Source of the DNA: Paenibacillus sacheonensis | GTDB taxonomy: Bacteria > Bacillota > Bacilli > Paenibacillales > Paenibacillaceae | Direction: 5' to 3' | DNA length: 64,000 bases | Assembly: GCF_009909195.1 (NCBI RefSeq) | Contig: NZ_JAAAMU010000006.1 | Coordinates: 186,001 to 250,000, forward strand | In this document: in pieces, positions 1 to 7,203 of the stretch | Layout: each line of letters begins with the position of its first letter | Numbering within the stretch: the first letter of the stretch is position 1 | Position numbers and translations under genes: made by a program | Notes under the pieces: model-generated | Told to the model about the DNA's origin: nothing | What the model saw: the letters and a program-made list of their open reading frames with translations, nothing else | Databases searched by the model: none

Positions 1-136
1 TCGCATCTAGCCAGCCTTCATCCACATCCGCCGCGGATCATACAAGTAGGTTATCCCAAGCCAACTAAAAACTATCTCAAAGGAGTCCTTCGGAGACTAA
101 TCTTTCCTAGAGATGCCTTTCCATGATCTATCCCCG

Positions 137-407
137 TTTTCCACAGGTTTATCCACAGCAGTGGAAGAATTGTGCGGCAATTCTGGCACCTATTCAAGCA
201 AAAAAGACGAATAAATTTACCGTTTCTTTAATATTCCCTTTCACGTCCATTGAAAGCTGCCAAGTTTATTCCCATTATCCACATTATCCACAGGTTGGCT
301 GTGAAAAACTTATCCGACTTTTATGCACATCGCATCTGCGCATGTTTGGCGGGTTTTTTACGGTTATACACAACTTAAATATGCGCTGTGGATATCGTTG
401 TGGACAA
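137..407. other. DnaA-box cluster (oriC-like or DnaA-titration site)
   Basis: Five exact matches to the DnaA box TTATNCACA lie on the plus strand: 149-157, 275-283, 284-292 (directly adjoining the previous one), 321-329 and 364-372. One-mismatch boxes occur at 137-145 (TTTTCCACA) and, on the minus strand, at 387-395 and 399-407. An AT-rich stretch lies at about 205-245. This density is far above chance for a 270-bp stretch. The region is followed by neither dnaA nor dnaN, so it is not the usual dnaA-dnaN origin segment, although sequence left of the window is unseen. Bacillus subtilis is known to carry DnaA-box clusters outside oriC that modulate initiation. That role is inferred here. Confidence 0.75.
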
Positions 408-539
408 AGAGAAATGGGGATGTAACGCCCATTTGCAGGCTGTTGAGAAGCCTCGATTACTCAGGCCGGAAGCGAACGGGGGACAATTCTCATCCGACTG
501 CCGAAATAAGATGGCAGATGAGGTGCACCAACTACTGCT

Positions 540-770
540 TGGCTCGGAACAGGAGCTTTCCAGGCCCGACCGGCCTCATTTAGCATCAACTGCTGCTCCT
601 GGGCAGCTTTTCAGGCCCGACCGGCCTCTTTTGTCATCAAAAGCTGCTCCTGGGCAGCTTTTCAGGCCCAACCGGCCTCATCTAGCATCAAATGCTGATC
701 CTGGGCAGCTTTTCAGGCCTAACCAGCCTCATTTAGCATCAGATGCTGCTCCACTGCAGCTTTTGGGCAA
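540..770. repeat. 51-bp hairpin repeat array, five copies (array 1)
   Basis: The right arm (G/C)CAGCTTTT recurs at a strict 51-bp period, starting near 553, 604, 655, 706 and 757. The best copy (639-662) is a hairpin of AAAAGCTGC, a six-base loop and GCAGCTTTT. It is joined to the next copy by a 27-bp linker containing the small palindrome AGGCCCGACCGGCCT. In the other copies the left arm is degraded (for example CAACTGCTG). The period and 24+27 geometry match the large array at 54223-55245, but the linker sequence is unrelated. Confidence 0.85.
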
Positions 771-923
771 TCCACCTCGGAATTCCAACTGGGTGCTGGA
801 AGACTAACGGGTTCACCGGCGAACGGTGCGCGCCTGCCTCATGCTTCGCACACCATGTTCCATATAGTAACGCAACCACTCGGCTTCGGATGGCGACCAC
901 TTGCATGCCCGCGTCAAATGAAC

Positions 924-970
924 AAAAAGAACCCTGAAGCCGCTTAACCAAGCGCCATTCAGGGTTCTTC
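924..970 (-). terminator. Rho-independent terminator after leuA-HIT unit
   Basis: On the minus strand the arms AAGAACCCTGAA and TTCAGGGTTCTT pair, and TTTTTG follows. It lies about 150 nt downstream of the HIT-family gene. Confidence 0.8.
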
Positions 971-1121
971 GCATTTAACGAAAATGCTTGGGTTCCTCAA
1001 TTCGAGCAGAGGCCAACCACTTCGTTTCTTCATCTACACTCGTTTCTTCATCGATACTCGTTTCGATTCGGAGAGGCGGCACGCTCGGGAGCTCATGCCT
1101 CTTCCTGCTCCTCGCTGACGA

Positions 1122-1568
1122 CTAGCTGCCATGCAGTCTCGCCTGGAGCGCCTCCCGAATCCCCTGCAGCGCTTCGTGTCCGCCCCGCTTTGCATCCGGC
1201 CAGTGCACCAGATTCATCGGATGCCGATACTCAGGCGGCGTTCCGGCATATCGCGGGACCAGGTGGATATGAAAATGCGGAACGCCGTCGCCTTGGACGA
1301 AAGCATACACATGCTCAGCGGACTGGGTTTCTTTCAGCGCGGCGCTCACCCGGTTCATGGTCTCGCCGACCGCCCTGGCTTCCTCCGCGTTCAAGTCCCC
1401 GAGTCCTGGCGCATGCCGCTTGGTTTCCACCACCGCATATCCCAGATACGCAAGCCGCTCTTCCGCTCGGGCCGTCATCAGACTTGCACGTACATAATCA
1501 TCTTCATAAATAACGTCTGATTGAGCGGCGGCATCTCGATGCTTCTTGCAAATAAAACACGCTTCCAT
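1122..1568 (-). CDS. HIT family protein (nucleotide hydrolase/transferase)
   Basis: This 148-residue protein has the histidine-triad signature HFHIHLVP with H98, H100 and H102, the active-site loop that attacks the alpha-phosphate of nucleotide substrates. An N-terminal C4-x2-C7 pair (CFICKKH) matches the zinc-binding knuckle found in many HIT proteins. The length is normal for a single-domain member. It follows leuA by 40 nt with no promoter or terminator between them, so it is probably co-transcribed under the leucine T-boxes. The start at 1568 has a modest GGGGAAGGG upstream. The exact substrate cannot be read from sequence, and a role in leucine synthesis is not implied. Confidence 0.93.
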   Translation of the reverse strand: MEACFICKKHRDAAAQSDVIYEDDYVRASLMTARAEERLAYLGYAVVETKRHAPGLGDLNAEEARAVGETMNRVSAALKETQSAEHVYAFVQGDGVPHFHIHLVPRYAGTPPEYRHPMNLVHWPDAKRGGHEALQGIREALQARLHGS

Positions 1569-1608
1569 GGATATCGGCCCTTCCCCTGGTCATTAGCCAG
1601 CTCCGAGC

Positions 1609-3213
1609 TTAACTGGACTTCGCTTCCTTATGCGATTCACTGCCGCTCGCCTGGATGCTCATAATCAGCTGATTGCATGCCGCAACATACGCCTGTGCGG
1701 AGGCCAAAATAATATCGTTGTGCACGGCCGTCCCGGTGTACCGACGATTGTCATGCACCACGCTCACGACCGCTTCGCCGCGCGCGTCTTCGCCCGTCGA
1801 CAGGGAATGCAGCTCCAGATCGTCGAATTCCGCTCCCACCGGAATCGCCTGCTGCAGGCAGTGGATGACGGCTTCGAGCGGCCCGGTGCCCGTTCCCGTA
1901 AAGGTGCCTTCCTCCTGCGTTTCGCGTTCCCGAATCGTCACGGACGCGATGCGCGAACGCTGCGTGCCGGCTAATACTTGCAGATCGACGAGTACGTACG
2001 GATCATGCTGCTGATCCGTCGATTCGCTGGCGAGGCGAACCAATACGTCATCCGGTACGATTTTGAGCTCGTCGGCTTTCGCCTTGAAACGATCGTAGAC
2101 GTCTTGCATTTGCTCCTCGTTCAGCTCGATGCCGAATTCCGACAGACGGTGCTTGATGGCATGGCGGCCGGAGTGTTTGCCGAGTACGATCATGCTGCGC
2201 GGAATGCCCATTGCTTCGGGATCCATGATTTCGTAAGTGTTGCGGTTCTTGAGCAGGCCGTCCTGGTGGATGCCGGATTCATGCTGGAAGGCATTGCGAC
2301 CGACGATCGGCTTGTTATAGGCAATCGGAAAATTCATCGCGCGGCTTACCATCCGGGACGTCTCGTAAATCTCGCCCATGACGATGCCGGTCTCTGCCCC
2401 AACGACGGATTTGCGCGTCTCGATCGCCATGACCAGCTCCTCGAGCGAGCAGTTGCCGGCACGTTCGCCGATCCCGTTGACCGTCACTTCGATTTGGTCG
2501 GCACCGGCTGCGATGGCAGCCAAGCTGTTCGCGACCGCGAGGCCGAGATCGTTATGGCAGTGCGCGCTGAACTGCACCTTGTCGGCACCGCGGGCTCCGG
2601 CCCTGACCGCCCGGAACATGGCGCCGTATTCTTCCGGAAGCGCAAAGCCGAGCGTATCCGGCAGGTTGATGATCGTCGCGCCTTCCGCGATGACGGCTTC
2701 CACCATCTCGATGACGAATTCACGGCCGGTGCGGCTGGAATCCATCGCGGAGAACTCGATCTCGTCAACGAACTGTTTGCCGTAAGCGACCATTTGGCGG
2801 GCGATATCCACAACCTGCTCGCGGGATTTCTTCAGCTGGAAATCCAGATGAATGTCCGAGGAGGAGATGAACAGATGCAGACGCCTGCGCGCCGCATCCA
2901 TCGTCGCCTTCACGGCCGCGTCGATATCGCCGCGAATCGCGCGGGCGAAGCCGGCGATCTCCACGCCCTGCAGCTCGCGGGAAATTTGCTGCACGGCCGC
3001 GAATTCACCGGGGCTCGAGATTGGGAAGCCCGGCTCAATGACGTCGATGCCCAGTTTGGCGAGCTGGCGGGCGATGACGATCTTCTGCTCCGGACGCAGC
3101 GTCGCGCCGGGGGACTGCTCGCCATCGCGCAGCGTCGTATCGAAGATGCGGATGATGCGATTGGATGGATCCTGCGATTGATTGGCACTTCCATTGACTT
3201 GGGATTGGTTCAT
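1609..3213 (-). CDS. leuA: 2-isopropylmalate synthase
   Basis: LeuA condenses acetyl-CoA with 2-oxoisovalerate, the committed step of leucine synthesis in the cytoplasm. The 534-residue protein opens with the HMGL-like catalytic TIM barrel: FDTTLRDGEQSPG at about residues 24-36 supplies the catalytic Arg and a metal-binding Asp, and SAHCHNDLG supplies the metal-binding histidines. The C-terminal LeuA allosteric domain (about 390-534) is present, so leucine feedback is expected. The ATG at 3213 is chosen over an in-frame start at 3330 because AGGAGG sits seven bases upstream. The longer version would read back into the T-box terminator. Regulation is by two tandem leucine T-boxes upstream, and a HIT-family gene follows. 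Confidence 0.96.
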   Translation of the reverse strand: MNQSQVNGSANQSQDPSNRIIRIFDTTLRDGEQSPGATLRPEQKIVIARQLAKLGIDVIEPGFPISSPGEFAAVQQISRELQGVEIAGFARAIRGDIDAAVKATMDAARRRLHLFISSSDIHLDFQLKKSREQVVDIARQMVAYGKQFVDEIEFSAMDSSRTGREFVIEMVEAVIAEGATIINLPDTLGFALPEEYGAMFRAVRAGARGADKVQFSAHCHNDLGLAVANSLAAIAAGADQIEVTVNGIGERAGNCSLEELVMAIETRKSVVGAETGIVMGEIYETSRMVSRAMNFPIAYNKPIVGRNAFQHESGIHQDGLLKNRNTYEIMDPEAMGIPRSMIVLGKHSGRHAIKHRLSEFGIELNEEQMQDVYDRFKAKADELKIVPDDVLVRLASESTDQQHDPYVLVDLQVLAGTQRSRIASVTIRERETQEEGTFTGTGTGPLEAVIHCLQQAIPVGAEFDDLELHSLSTGEDARGEAVVSVVHDNRRYTGTAVHNDIILASAQAYVAACNQLIMSIQASGSESHKEAKSS

Positions 3214-3299
3214 GACTAATTCCTCCTGATATTCGATATGGGTTATGTTTCGCGTCTTCTCGGCTTCCGGTTCACGGCTCCATGTTCTTGCTGAACAAT

Positions 3300-3625
3300 G
3301 GAAAAAGCCCGTCGTCTCTTCTGAATTCAAGAGACGACAGGCTTCTTAGGCATGCCGCGGTACCACTCTAGTTGTCCGGACGATGCCGTCCGGACCCGCT
3401 TACGCAGCTAGCGCCCGGCAGTTCCGCCGGCATTCGCTGCACCTGATGACGGTGGTTAACCGTAACGGGATAGGATCAAGGCCGATCATCCTGTCATCCG
3501 ACAGGACGATGCCTCGACATTCTCTCGTTCCGCTCCCAGGCGAGTTCGGACGTCCTTCGTCTGCGTCGCACCATCCCGCAGCTCTCTGATTCCCGGACTT
3601 TCTCCTACTGCTCCTGTTCAACGCG
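3300..3625 (-). promoter_or_regulatory. Leucine T-box leader B (leuA-proximal)
   Basis: On the minus strand the element starts with GAACAGGAGCAG (3605-3619). It continues through the stem I motif AGAGAGCTGCGGG and the specifier region GAACTCGCCTGGGAG, reaches the T-box GAGTGGTACCGCGG (3356-3369) and ends in a terminator at 3301-3344 (GTCGTCTCTT pairing with AAGAGACGAC, then TTTTTC). The specifier codon reads CTC, leucine. Uncharged tRNA-Leu should stabilise the antiterminator and let transcription enter leuA. No promoter was recognised between this element and the T-box upstream of it. Confidence 0.93.
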
Positions 3626-3708
3626 TTGTTCTGCTATATGTGTACGTAATCGTTAGTCGTCGCCACTTCGATTCTCGAAACCCGCACTGCCGACAGCCGC
3701 CTGAAAAA

Positions 3709-4055
3709 TCAAAAAAGCCTGCCGTCTCTTTATGCAAGAGACGACAGACTGTGAAGTCCGGCGCGGTACCACCCTTGTTGACGATTCTCTCGGATAAGAG
3801 CAACCGTCCACCTTAAGCATGACAAACGACCCTAGAAATCGAAGGTCATGCACCGGATCACGGCGGTTAACCGTAACAGCGTACGCGAGCTTCCTTCAGC
3901 CTTGGCCTTCGGCCGTCACTGAAACTCTCTCCGCCATTCCGCTCCCAGGCGAGGTTCAAGCTGCCTTCGACTGCGTTGCACCAACCCGCAGCTCTCTGTT
4001 CCCGGCATTCGCTTTACTGCTCCTGTTCTTCGCGTTTCGTTGTTTGAAGTGTTGT
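3709..4055 (-). promoter_or_regulatory. Leucine T-box leader A (promoter-proximal)
   Basis: This is a second complete T-box directly upstream of leader B. On the minus strand it reads GAACAGGAGCAG (about 4018-4029), AGAGAGCTGCGGG, a specifier region GAACCTCGCCTGGGAG and the T-box AAGGGTGGTACCGCG (3761-3776). It ends in a terminator (3712-3748) with arms GTCGTCTCTT and AAGAGACGGC followed by TTTTTT. The specifier is again CTC, but one extra C precedes it compared with leader B. With both in series, leuA expression would need two antitermination events. Confidence 0.93.
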
Positions 4056-4060
4056 TGCTT

Positions 4061-4089
4061 ATTATATGCCGACATAAATCGTCTGTCAA
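4061..4089 (-). promoter_or_regulatory. Sigma-A promoter of the T-box/leuA unit
   Basis: On the minus strand a perfect TTGACA (4084-4089) and a perfect TATAAT (4061-4066) are separated by 17 bp. Transcription should start near 4054, a few bases before leader A begins. Confidence 0.88.
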
Positions 4090-4225
4090 TTCAGAATAAC
4101 AAAATGTTGAAAATCGCAGCGTCTACGGTGCCTGACTGCCCTTCCATAGAACATTCGTGAACGGATCGAACAGGCGAAGCTCCGGAATGAATAGGCAGCA
4201 TTTCAGGAAAAGTAATTTATTTATA

Positions 4226-4262
4226 ACACTACCTTGACAGTCATAGTAGTGTGTCGTATTAT
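4226..4262 (+). promoter_or_regulatory. Promoter and putative PadR operator
   Basis: TTGACA (4234-4239) and TATTAT (4257-4262) are 17 bp apart, giving a strong sigma-A promoter. The inverted repeat ACACTAC (4226-4232) ... GTAGTGT (4246-4252) surrounds the -35 box. That position suits repression, most simply by the PadR-family product of the first gene; the autoregulation is inferred. The ribosome-binding site GGAGGTGATG precedes the first ATG. Confidence 0.75.
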
Positions 4263-4282
4263 ACAGACATGGAGGTGATGAG

Positions 4283-4612
4283 ATGAGCGAGAACAAAATC
4301 ACATCCGACCTGCTTCGCGGACATACGGATACGATGATCTTAAGGATCTTGTCCGAAGCGGACCGCTACGGATACGAAATCGTCAAGCTGATTGCGGAGC
4401 GTTCAGGCGGCGAGTACGAGTTAAAGGAAGCCACGATGTACTCCAGCGTCCGGCGTCTGGAGACGGACGGCGATATCGAATGGTACTGGGGCGATGAGTC
4501 TCAAGGCGGAAGACGCAAGTATTTTAGGATTACCGATAAGGGCAAGGAAACCTACGCCCGCAACAAGAGCAACTGGGAGTATGCCCAGCGCGTACTAGAA
4601 AACTTATTATAA
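4283..4612 (+). CDS. PadR family transcriptional regulator
   Basis: This 109-residue protein is a one-domain PadR winged-helix regulator. The sequence LLRGHTDTMILRILSEADRYGYEIVKLI, given here only as the opening helix and turn (residues 9-36), is typical, as are the later wing residues GGRRKYFRITDKG at about 82-94. PadR proteins of this small class usually repress neighbouring transporter genes until a ligand binds. It heads a four-gene plus-strand unit, 12 nt before the pentapeptide gene, with a palindrome over its own promoter. Together these suggest an autoregulated exporter operon. The inducing ligand is unknown. Confidence 0.94.
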   Translation: MSENKITSDLLRGHTDTMILRILSEADRYGYEIVKLIAERSGGEYELKEATMYSSVRRLETDGDIEWYWGDESQGGRRKYFRITDKGKETYARNKSNWEYAQRVLENLL

Positions 4613-4624
4613 GGAGCGATTACG

Positions 4625-5494
4625 ATGACGAATCCAAAATTAACGAATTACCTGAACGGTGTTTTCGCAGCGTATGACGGAGTGAAGAGCGTCACGGAAT
4701 TAAAGGCCGACCTGCTTTCCGATTTGCAGGAGCGGTACCGCGAACTGAAAGCCGAAGGCAAGGACGATGAAACCGCGTTCGAGATGACCATCGACAGCAT
4801 CGGCGACATCGAGCAGACGGTATTGGAGGTCGCGAACCTCTCCCGGTCGCTGGAGCGGCAGGTCGTCACGAACCTCAGCGCGAGCGATTTGGCCAAGAGC
4901 GATTTTGCGGGCGTGGTTGCGCATAAAGGACAATTCAATGCCAGCGCGCTGCGCGGTTCCAACTTTGCCGGCGCAGACTTGACGGGAAGTTCGTTCAAGA
5001 GCAGCGACATTCGCGATGCGAATTTCGACGGCGCGAATCTGACCGACTGCATCCTATCCGCCAACGACCTTTCCAATGCGAGCTTCAATAGATCGATCCT
5101 CGTCCGCACCAACCTCAGCGTTTCGGGGCTGGACGGCGCCGCATTCACGGGCGTCAAGCTGACCGACGTCAAGCTCACCAAGACCGATCTGAGAAAAACC
5201 GCCTTTGAAGGATGCATCTTTGACGGCGTGGTCTTCGAAAGCTCCGATCTGAGCGGGCTGCGATTCGACGGGCAAACCTTTATCGGCGTTAAGTTCGACA
5301 AGTCGGCCTTGAACAATGTTTCGTTCCAGGGCGCCACGCTCAAGAACGTGTCTTTCCAGGCGTATTTCTCGCTGACCAATAAATATTACCGCTCGATCAA
5401 AACCATCAACTTCGACGACGCGGTCATGGATAAACTGACTTTCGCAGCGCTTAAAGGCATGGGAGCAAATTTGTCCAAGGTGACGGTTCGATAA
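4625..5494 (+). CDS. HAAS-like N-terminal domain plus pentapeptide-repeat protein
   Basis: The 289-residue protein starts with a helical region (about 1-75) resembling the DUF1700/permease-prefix (HAAS) domain. This domain is commonly encoded next to PadR regulators and often precedes membrane transporters. From about residue 85 onward it is a run of pentapeptide repeats of the A(D/N)LXX type, such as NFAGADLTGSSF and ANFDGANLTDC, which fold as a quadrilateral beta-helix. No signal peptide or membrane segment is visible, so it is probably cytoplasmic. Some pentapeptide proteins (Qnr type) protect DNA gyrase, but this one has no recognisable Qnr features. Its link to the following ABC exporter is by operon position only. 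Confidence 0.85.
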   Translation: MTNPKLTNYLNGVFAAYDGVKSVTELKADLLSDLQERYRELKAEGKDDETAFEMTIDSIGDIEQTVLEVANLSRSLERQVVTNLSASDLAKSDFAGVVAHKGQFNASALRGSNFAGADLTGSSFKSSDIRDANFDGANLTDCILSANDLSNASFNRSILVRTNLSVSGLDGAAFTGVKLTDVKLTKTDLRKTAFEGCIFDGVVFESSDLSGLRFDGQTFIGVKFDKSALNNVSFQGATLKNVSFQAYFSLTNKYYRSIKTINFDDAVMDKLTFAALKGMGANLSKVTVR

Positions 5495-5533
5495 GGGTTT
5501 GCATGAGAAGCTACGCTTAAGGAGGAGAAAGCG

Positions 5534-6295
5534 GTGTCCAATCATTCGATTCAAGTAAAAGGATTGCGAAAGGCCTACAAGCAGCATCAAGTCCTGAAGG
5601 GCGTTGATTTCGAGGTGGAGAAGGGCAGCATCTTCGCCCTGCTCGGCTCCAACGGGGCGGGCAAGACGACGGTTGTCCGCATCCTCACCACGCTGCTCAA
5701 GCAGGACGGCGGAACCGCCGTGATCAACGGATACGACGTGGCGTCCAAAGCCGACCACGTGCGGCAGGCGATCAGTCTGACCGGGCAATTCGCCGCCGTG
5801 GACGAAATATTGACCGGCCGGGAAAATCTGGTCATGATCGCCAAGCTGCGCTACCTCAAAAATCCGCGTCAGGTCGCGGAAGACTTGCTTCAACGCTTCG
5901 GCCTGACGGACGCGGCCGACCGCAGAGCGTCGACGTATTCCGGCGGCATGCGCCGCAGGCTCGACATCGCCTTGAGCCTCGTGGGGAAGCCGCAGATTAT
6001 TTTCCTCGACGAGCCGACCACGGGACTCGACCCCGAGGCGCGCATCGAGGTTTGGAAGATCGTCAAGGAGCTGGCCGACGGCGGCACGACGGTACTCCTC
6101 ACCACGCAGTATCTCGAAGAGGCGGAGCAGCTGGCCGACCGCATCGCCATTCTGCACGAGGGCAGAATTATCGCCAGCGGCACGCTTGCGGAGTTGAAAA
6201 AGCTGTTCCCGTCGGCAAAAGTGGAATACGTGGAGAAACAGCCGTCGCTGGAGGATATCTTCCTCTCCATCATCGGCAAGAAGGAGGGCGCATGA
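5534..6295 (+). CDS. ABC transporter ATP-binding protein, DrrA type
   Basis: This 253-residue ATPase has Walker A GSNGAGKTT, the signature YSGGMRRRLDIAL and Walker B IIFLDEPTTGLD. Sequence style and length match the daunorubicin-resistance (DrrA) group that powers two-component drug or lipid exporters. Translation starts at a GTG (5534) with AAGGAGGAG upstream, and the stop overlaps the permease start. It would form a dimer on the membrane with the following ABC-2 permease. The exported compound cannot be told from the sequence. Confidence 0.95.
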   Translation: MSNHSIQVKGLRKAYKQHQVLKGVDFEVEKGSIFALLGSNGAGKTTVVRILTTLLKQDGGTAVINGYDVASKADHVRQAISLTGQFAAVDEILTGRENLVMIAKLRYLKNPRQVAEDLLQRFGLTDAADRRASTYSGGMRRRLDIALSLVGKPQIIFLDEPTTGLDPEARIEVWKIVKELADGGTTVLLTTQYLEEAEQLADRIAILHEGRIIASGTLAELKKLFPSAKVEYVEKQPSLEDIFLSIIGKKEGA

Positions 6296-7062
6296 TGGAA
6301 ACGGTAAAACATCATTTTTTCAACGATTTGGGTGTCATGCTCGGGCGCTCCATGCGCCATATTTCCCGCAGCATGGACACCATCATATCGGTCACGATCA
6401 TGCCGATCGCGATGATGCTGCTGTTCGTCTATGTCTTCGGCGGTGCCATTGAGACCGGAACCGATAACTACGTGAATTACCTGCTTCCCGGCATATTACT
6501 GATTGCCATTGCCAGCGGCATCTCCTATACGGCTTTCCGATTATTCACCGATGTGCAGCGTGGCATCTTCGAGCGGTTTCACACCATGCCGATCTCGCGT
6601 TCCACCTTGCTGTGGGGGCATGTGCTGACCTCGCTGGTATCCAATGCCATCTCGCTTGTCGTCATCATTGCCGTCGCGTTGATCATGGGCTTTCATTCAT
6701 CCGCGGGAATCCTGTCATGGCTGGCGGTAGCCGGCATACTCGCGCTGTTTACGCTGGCATTAACCTGGGTCGCGGCGATTGCCGGACTATCCGCCAAATC
6801 CGTCGATGGCGCAAGCGCCTTTTCCTACCCGATCATCTTCCTGCCGTTCATCAGCTCGGCGTTCGTGCCGACCGATTCGATGCCCAAGGTCGTTCGCGCC
6901 TTTGCCGAGAACCAGCCGGTGACCTCCATCGTGGAAGCCATTCGCGCGCTGCTGTCCGGGCAGCCGGTGGGCAACGATATATGGGTCGCGCTTGCGTGGT
7001 GCGTCGGAATTCTGATCGCAGCCTATTTCATCGCCATGCGGGTGCATAAAAAGAGAGTGTGA
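6292..7062 (+). CDS. ABC-2 type permease, DrrB type
   Basis: The protein has about 256 residues and six predicted membrane segments, preceded by a short cytoplasmic helix. The loop FRLFTDVQRGIFERFHTMPI (about residues 82-101) is characteristic of DrrB-like ABC-2 permeases. The start is either the ATG at 6292, overlapping the ATPase stop as ATGA, or the next ATG at 6295, which is better spaced from AAGGAGG. The pair is translationally coupled. It is the last gene of the PadR operon, followed by a bidirectional terminator. The role is export of a hydrophobic compound or antibiotic, with substrate unknown. Confidence 0.93.
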   Translation: MMETVKHHFFNDLGVMLGRSMRHISRSMDTIISVTIMPIAMMLLFVYVFGGAIETGTDNYVNYLLPGILLIAIASGISYTAFRLFTDVQRGIFERFHTMPISRSTLLWGHVLTSLVSNAISLVVIIAVALIMGFHSSAGILSWLAVAGILALFTLALTWVAAIAGLSAKSVDGASAFSYPIIFLPFISSAFVPTDSMPKVVRAFAENQPVTSIVEAIRALLSGQPVGNDIWVALAWCVGILIAAYFIAMRVHKKRV

Positions 7063-7101
7063 CATTAAGCATGGCCGTTATTGATCACTTAGCAAGCAGC
7101 G

Positions 7102-7163
7102 AAAAAAGCAGCATCCAATGGAATGATCGACCTGTCCGATCAGACCTTTGAAGCTGCTTTTTT
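7102..7163. terminator. Bidirectional terminator between convergent operons
   Basis: AAAAAAGCAGC and GCTGCTTTTTT form the outer arms, with an inner GATCG...CGATC stem. T-runs are present in both directions, so it can end both the plus-strand ABC operon and the minus-strand MBL/dehydratase operon. Confidence 0.7.
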
Positions 7164-7203
7164 GCATTTCTATGCGGTTGCTCGCGCACGGGGGAGCGGT
7201 TCC

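Larger units (their letters stand above)
1..1121. other. Non-coding region at left edge
   Basis: No convincing gene lies in the first 1.1 kb. Short open frames exist, but they lack ribosome-binding sites and run through repeats. The stretch contains a DnaA-box cluster (137-407), a 51-bp hairpin repeat array (540-770), a terminator (924-970) and three copies of an 18-bp direct repeat containing CTCGTTTCTTCATC (about 1019-1072). Nothing was recognised in 1-136 or 408-539. Confidence 0.7.

Noticed and set aside
137..407. Canonical chromosomal origin
   Set aside because: The boxes fit, but dnaA, dnaN, recF or rpmH are not adjacent on the visible side, so only a DnaA-box cluster is claimed.
123..583. 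Short plus-strand open frames over the DnaA-box cluster
   Set aside because: No ribosome-binding sites; composition is dictated by repeated TTATCCACA boxes.
388..807. 139-residue frame through array 1
   Set aside because: Its length comes from the 51-bp period, and no start signal is present.
4625..5494. Qnr-type quinolone resistance protein
   Set aside because: Pentapeptide repeats are present, but the HAAS-like N-terminal domain and the lack of Qnr loops argue against that specific name.
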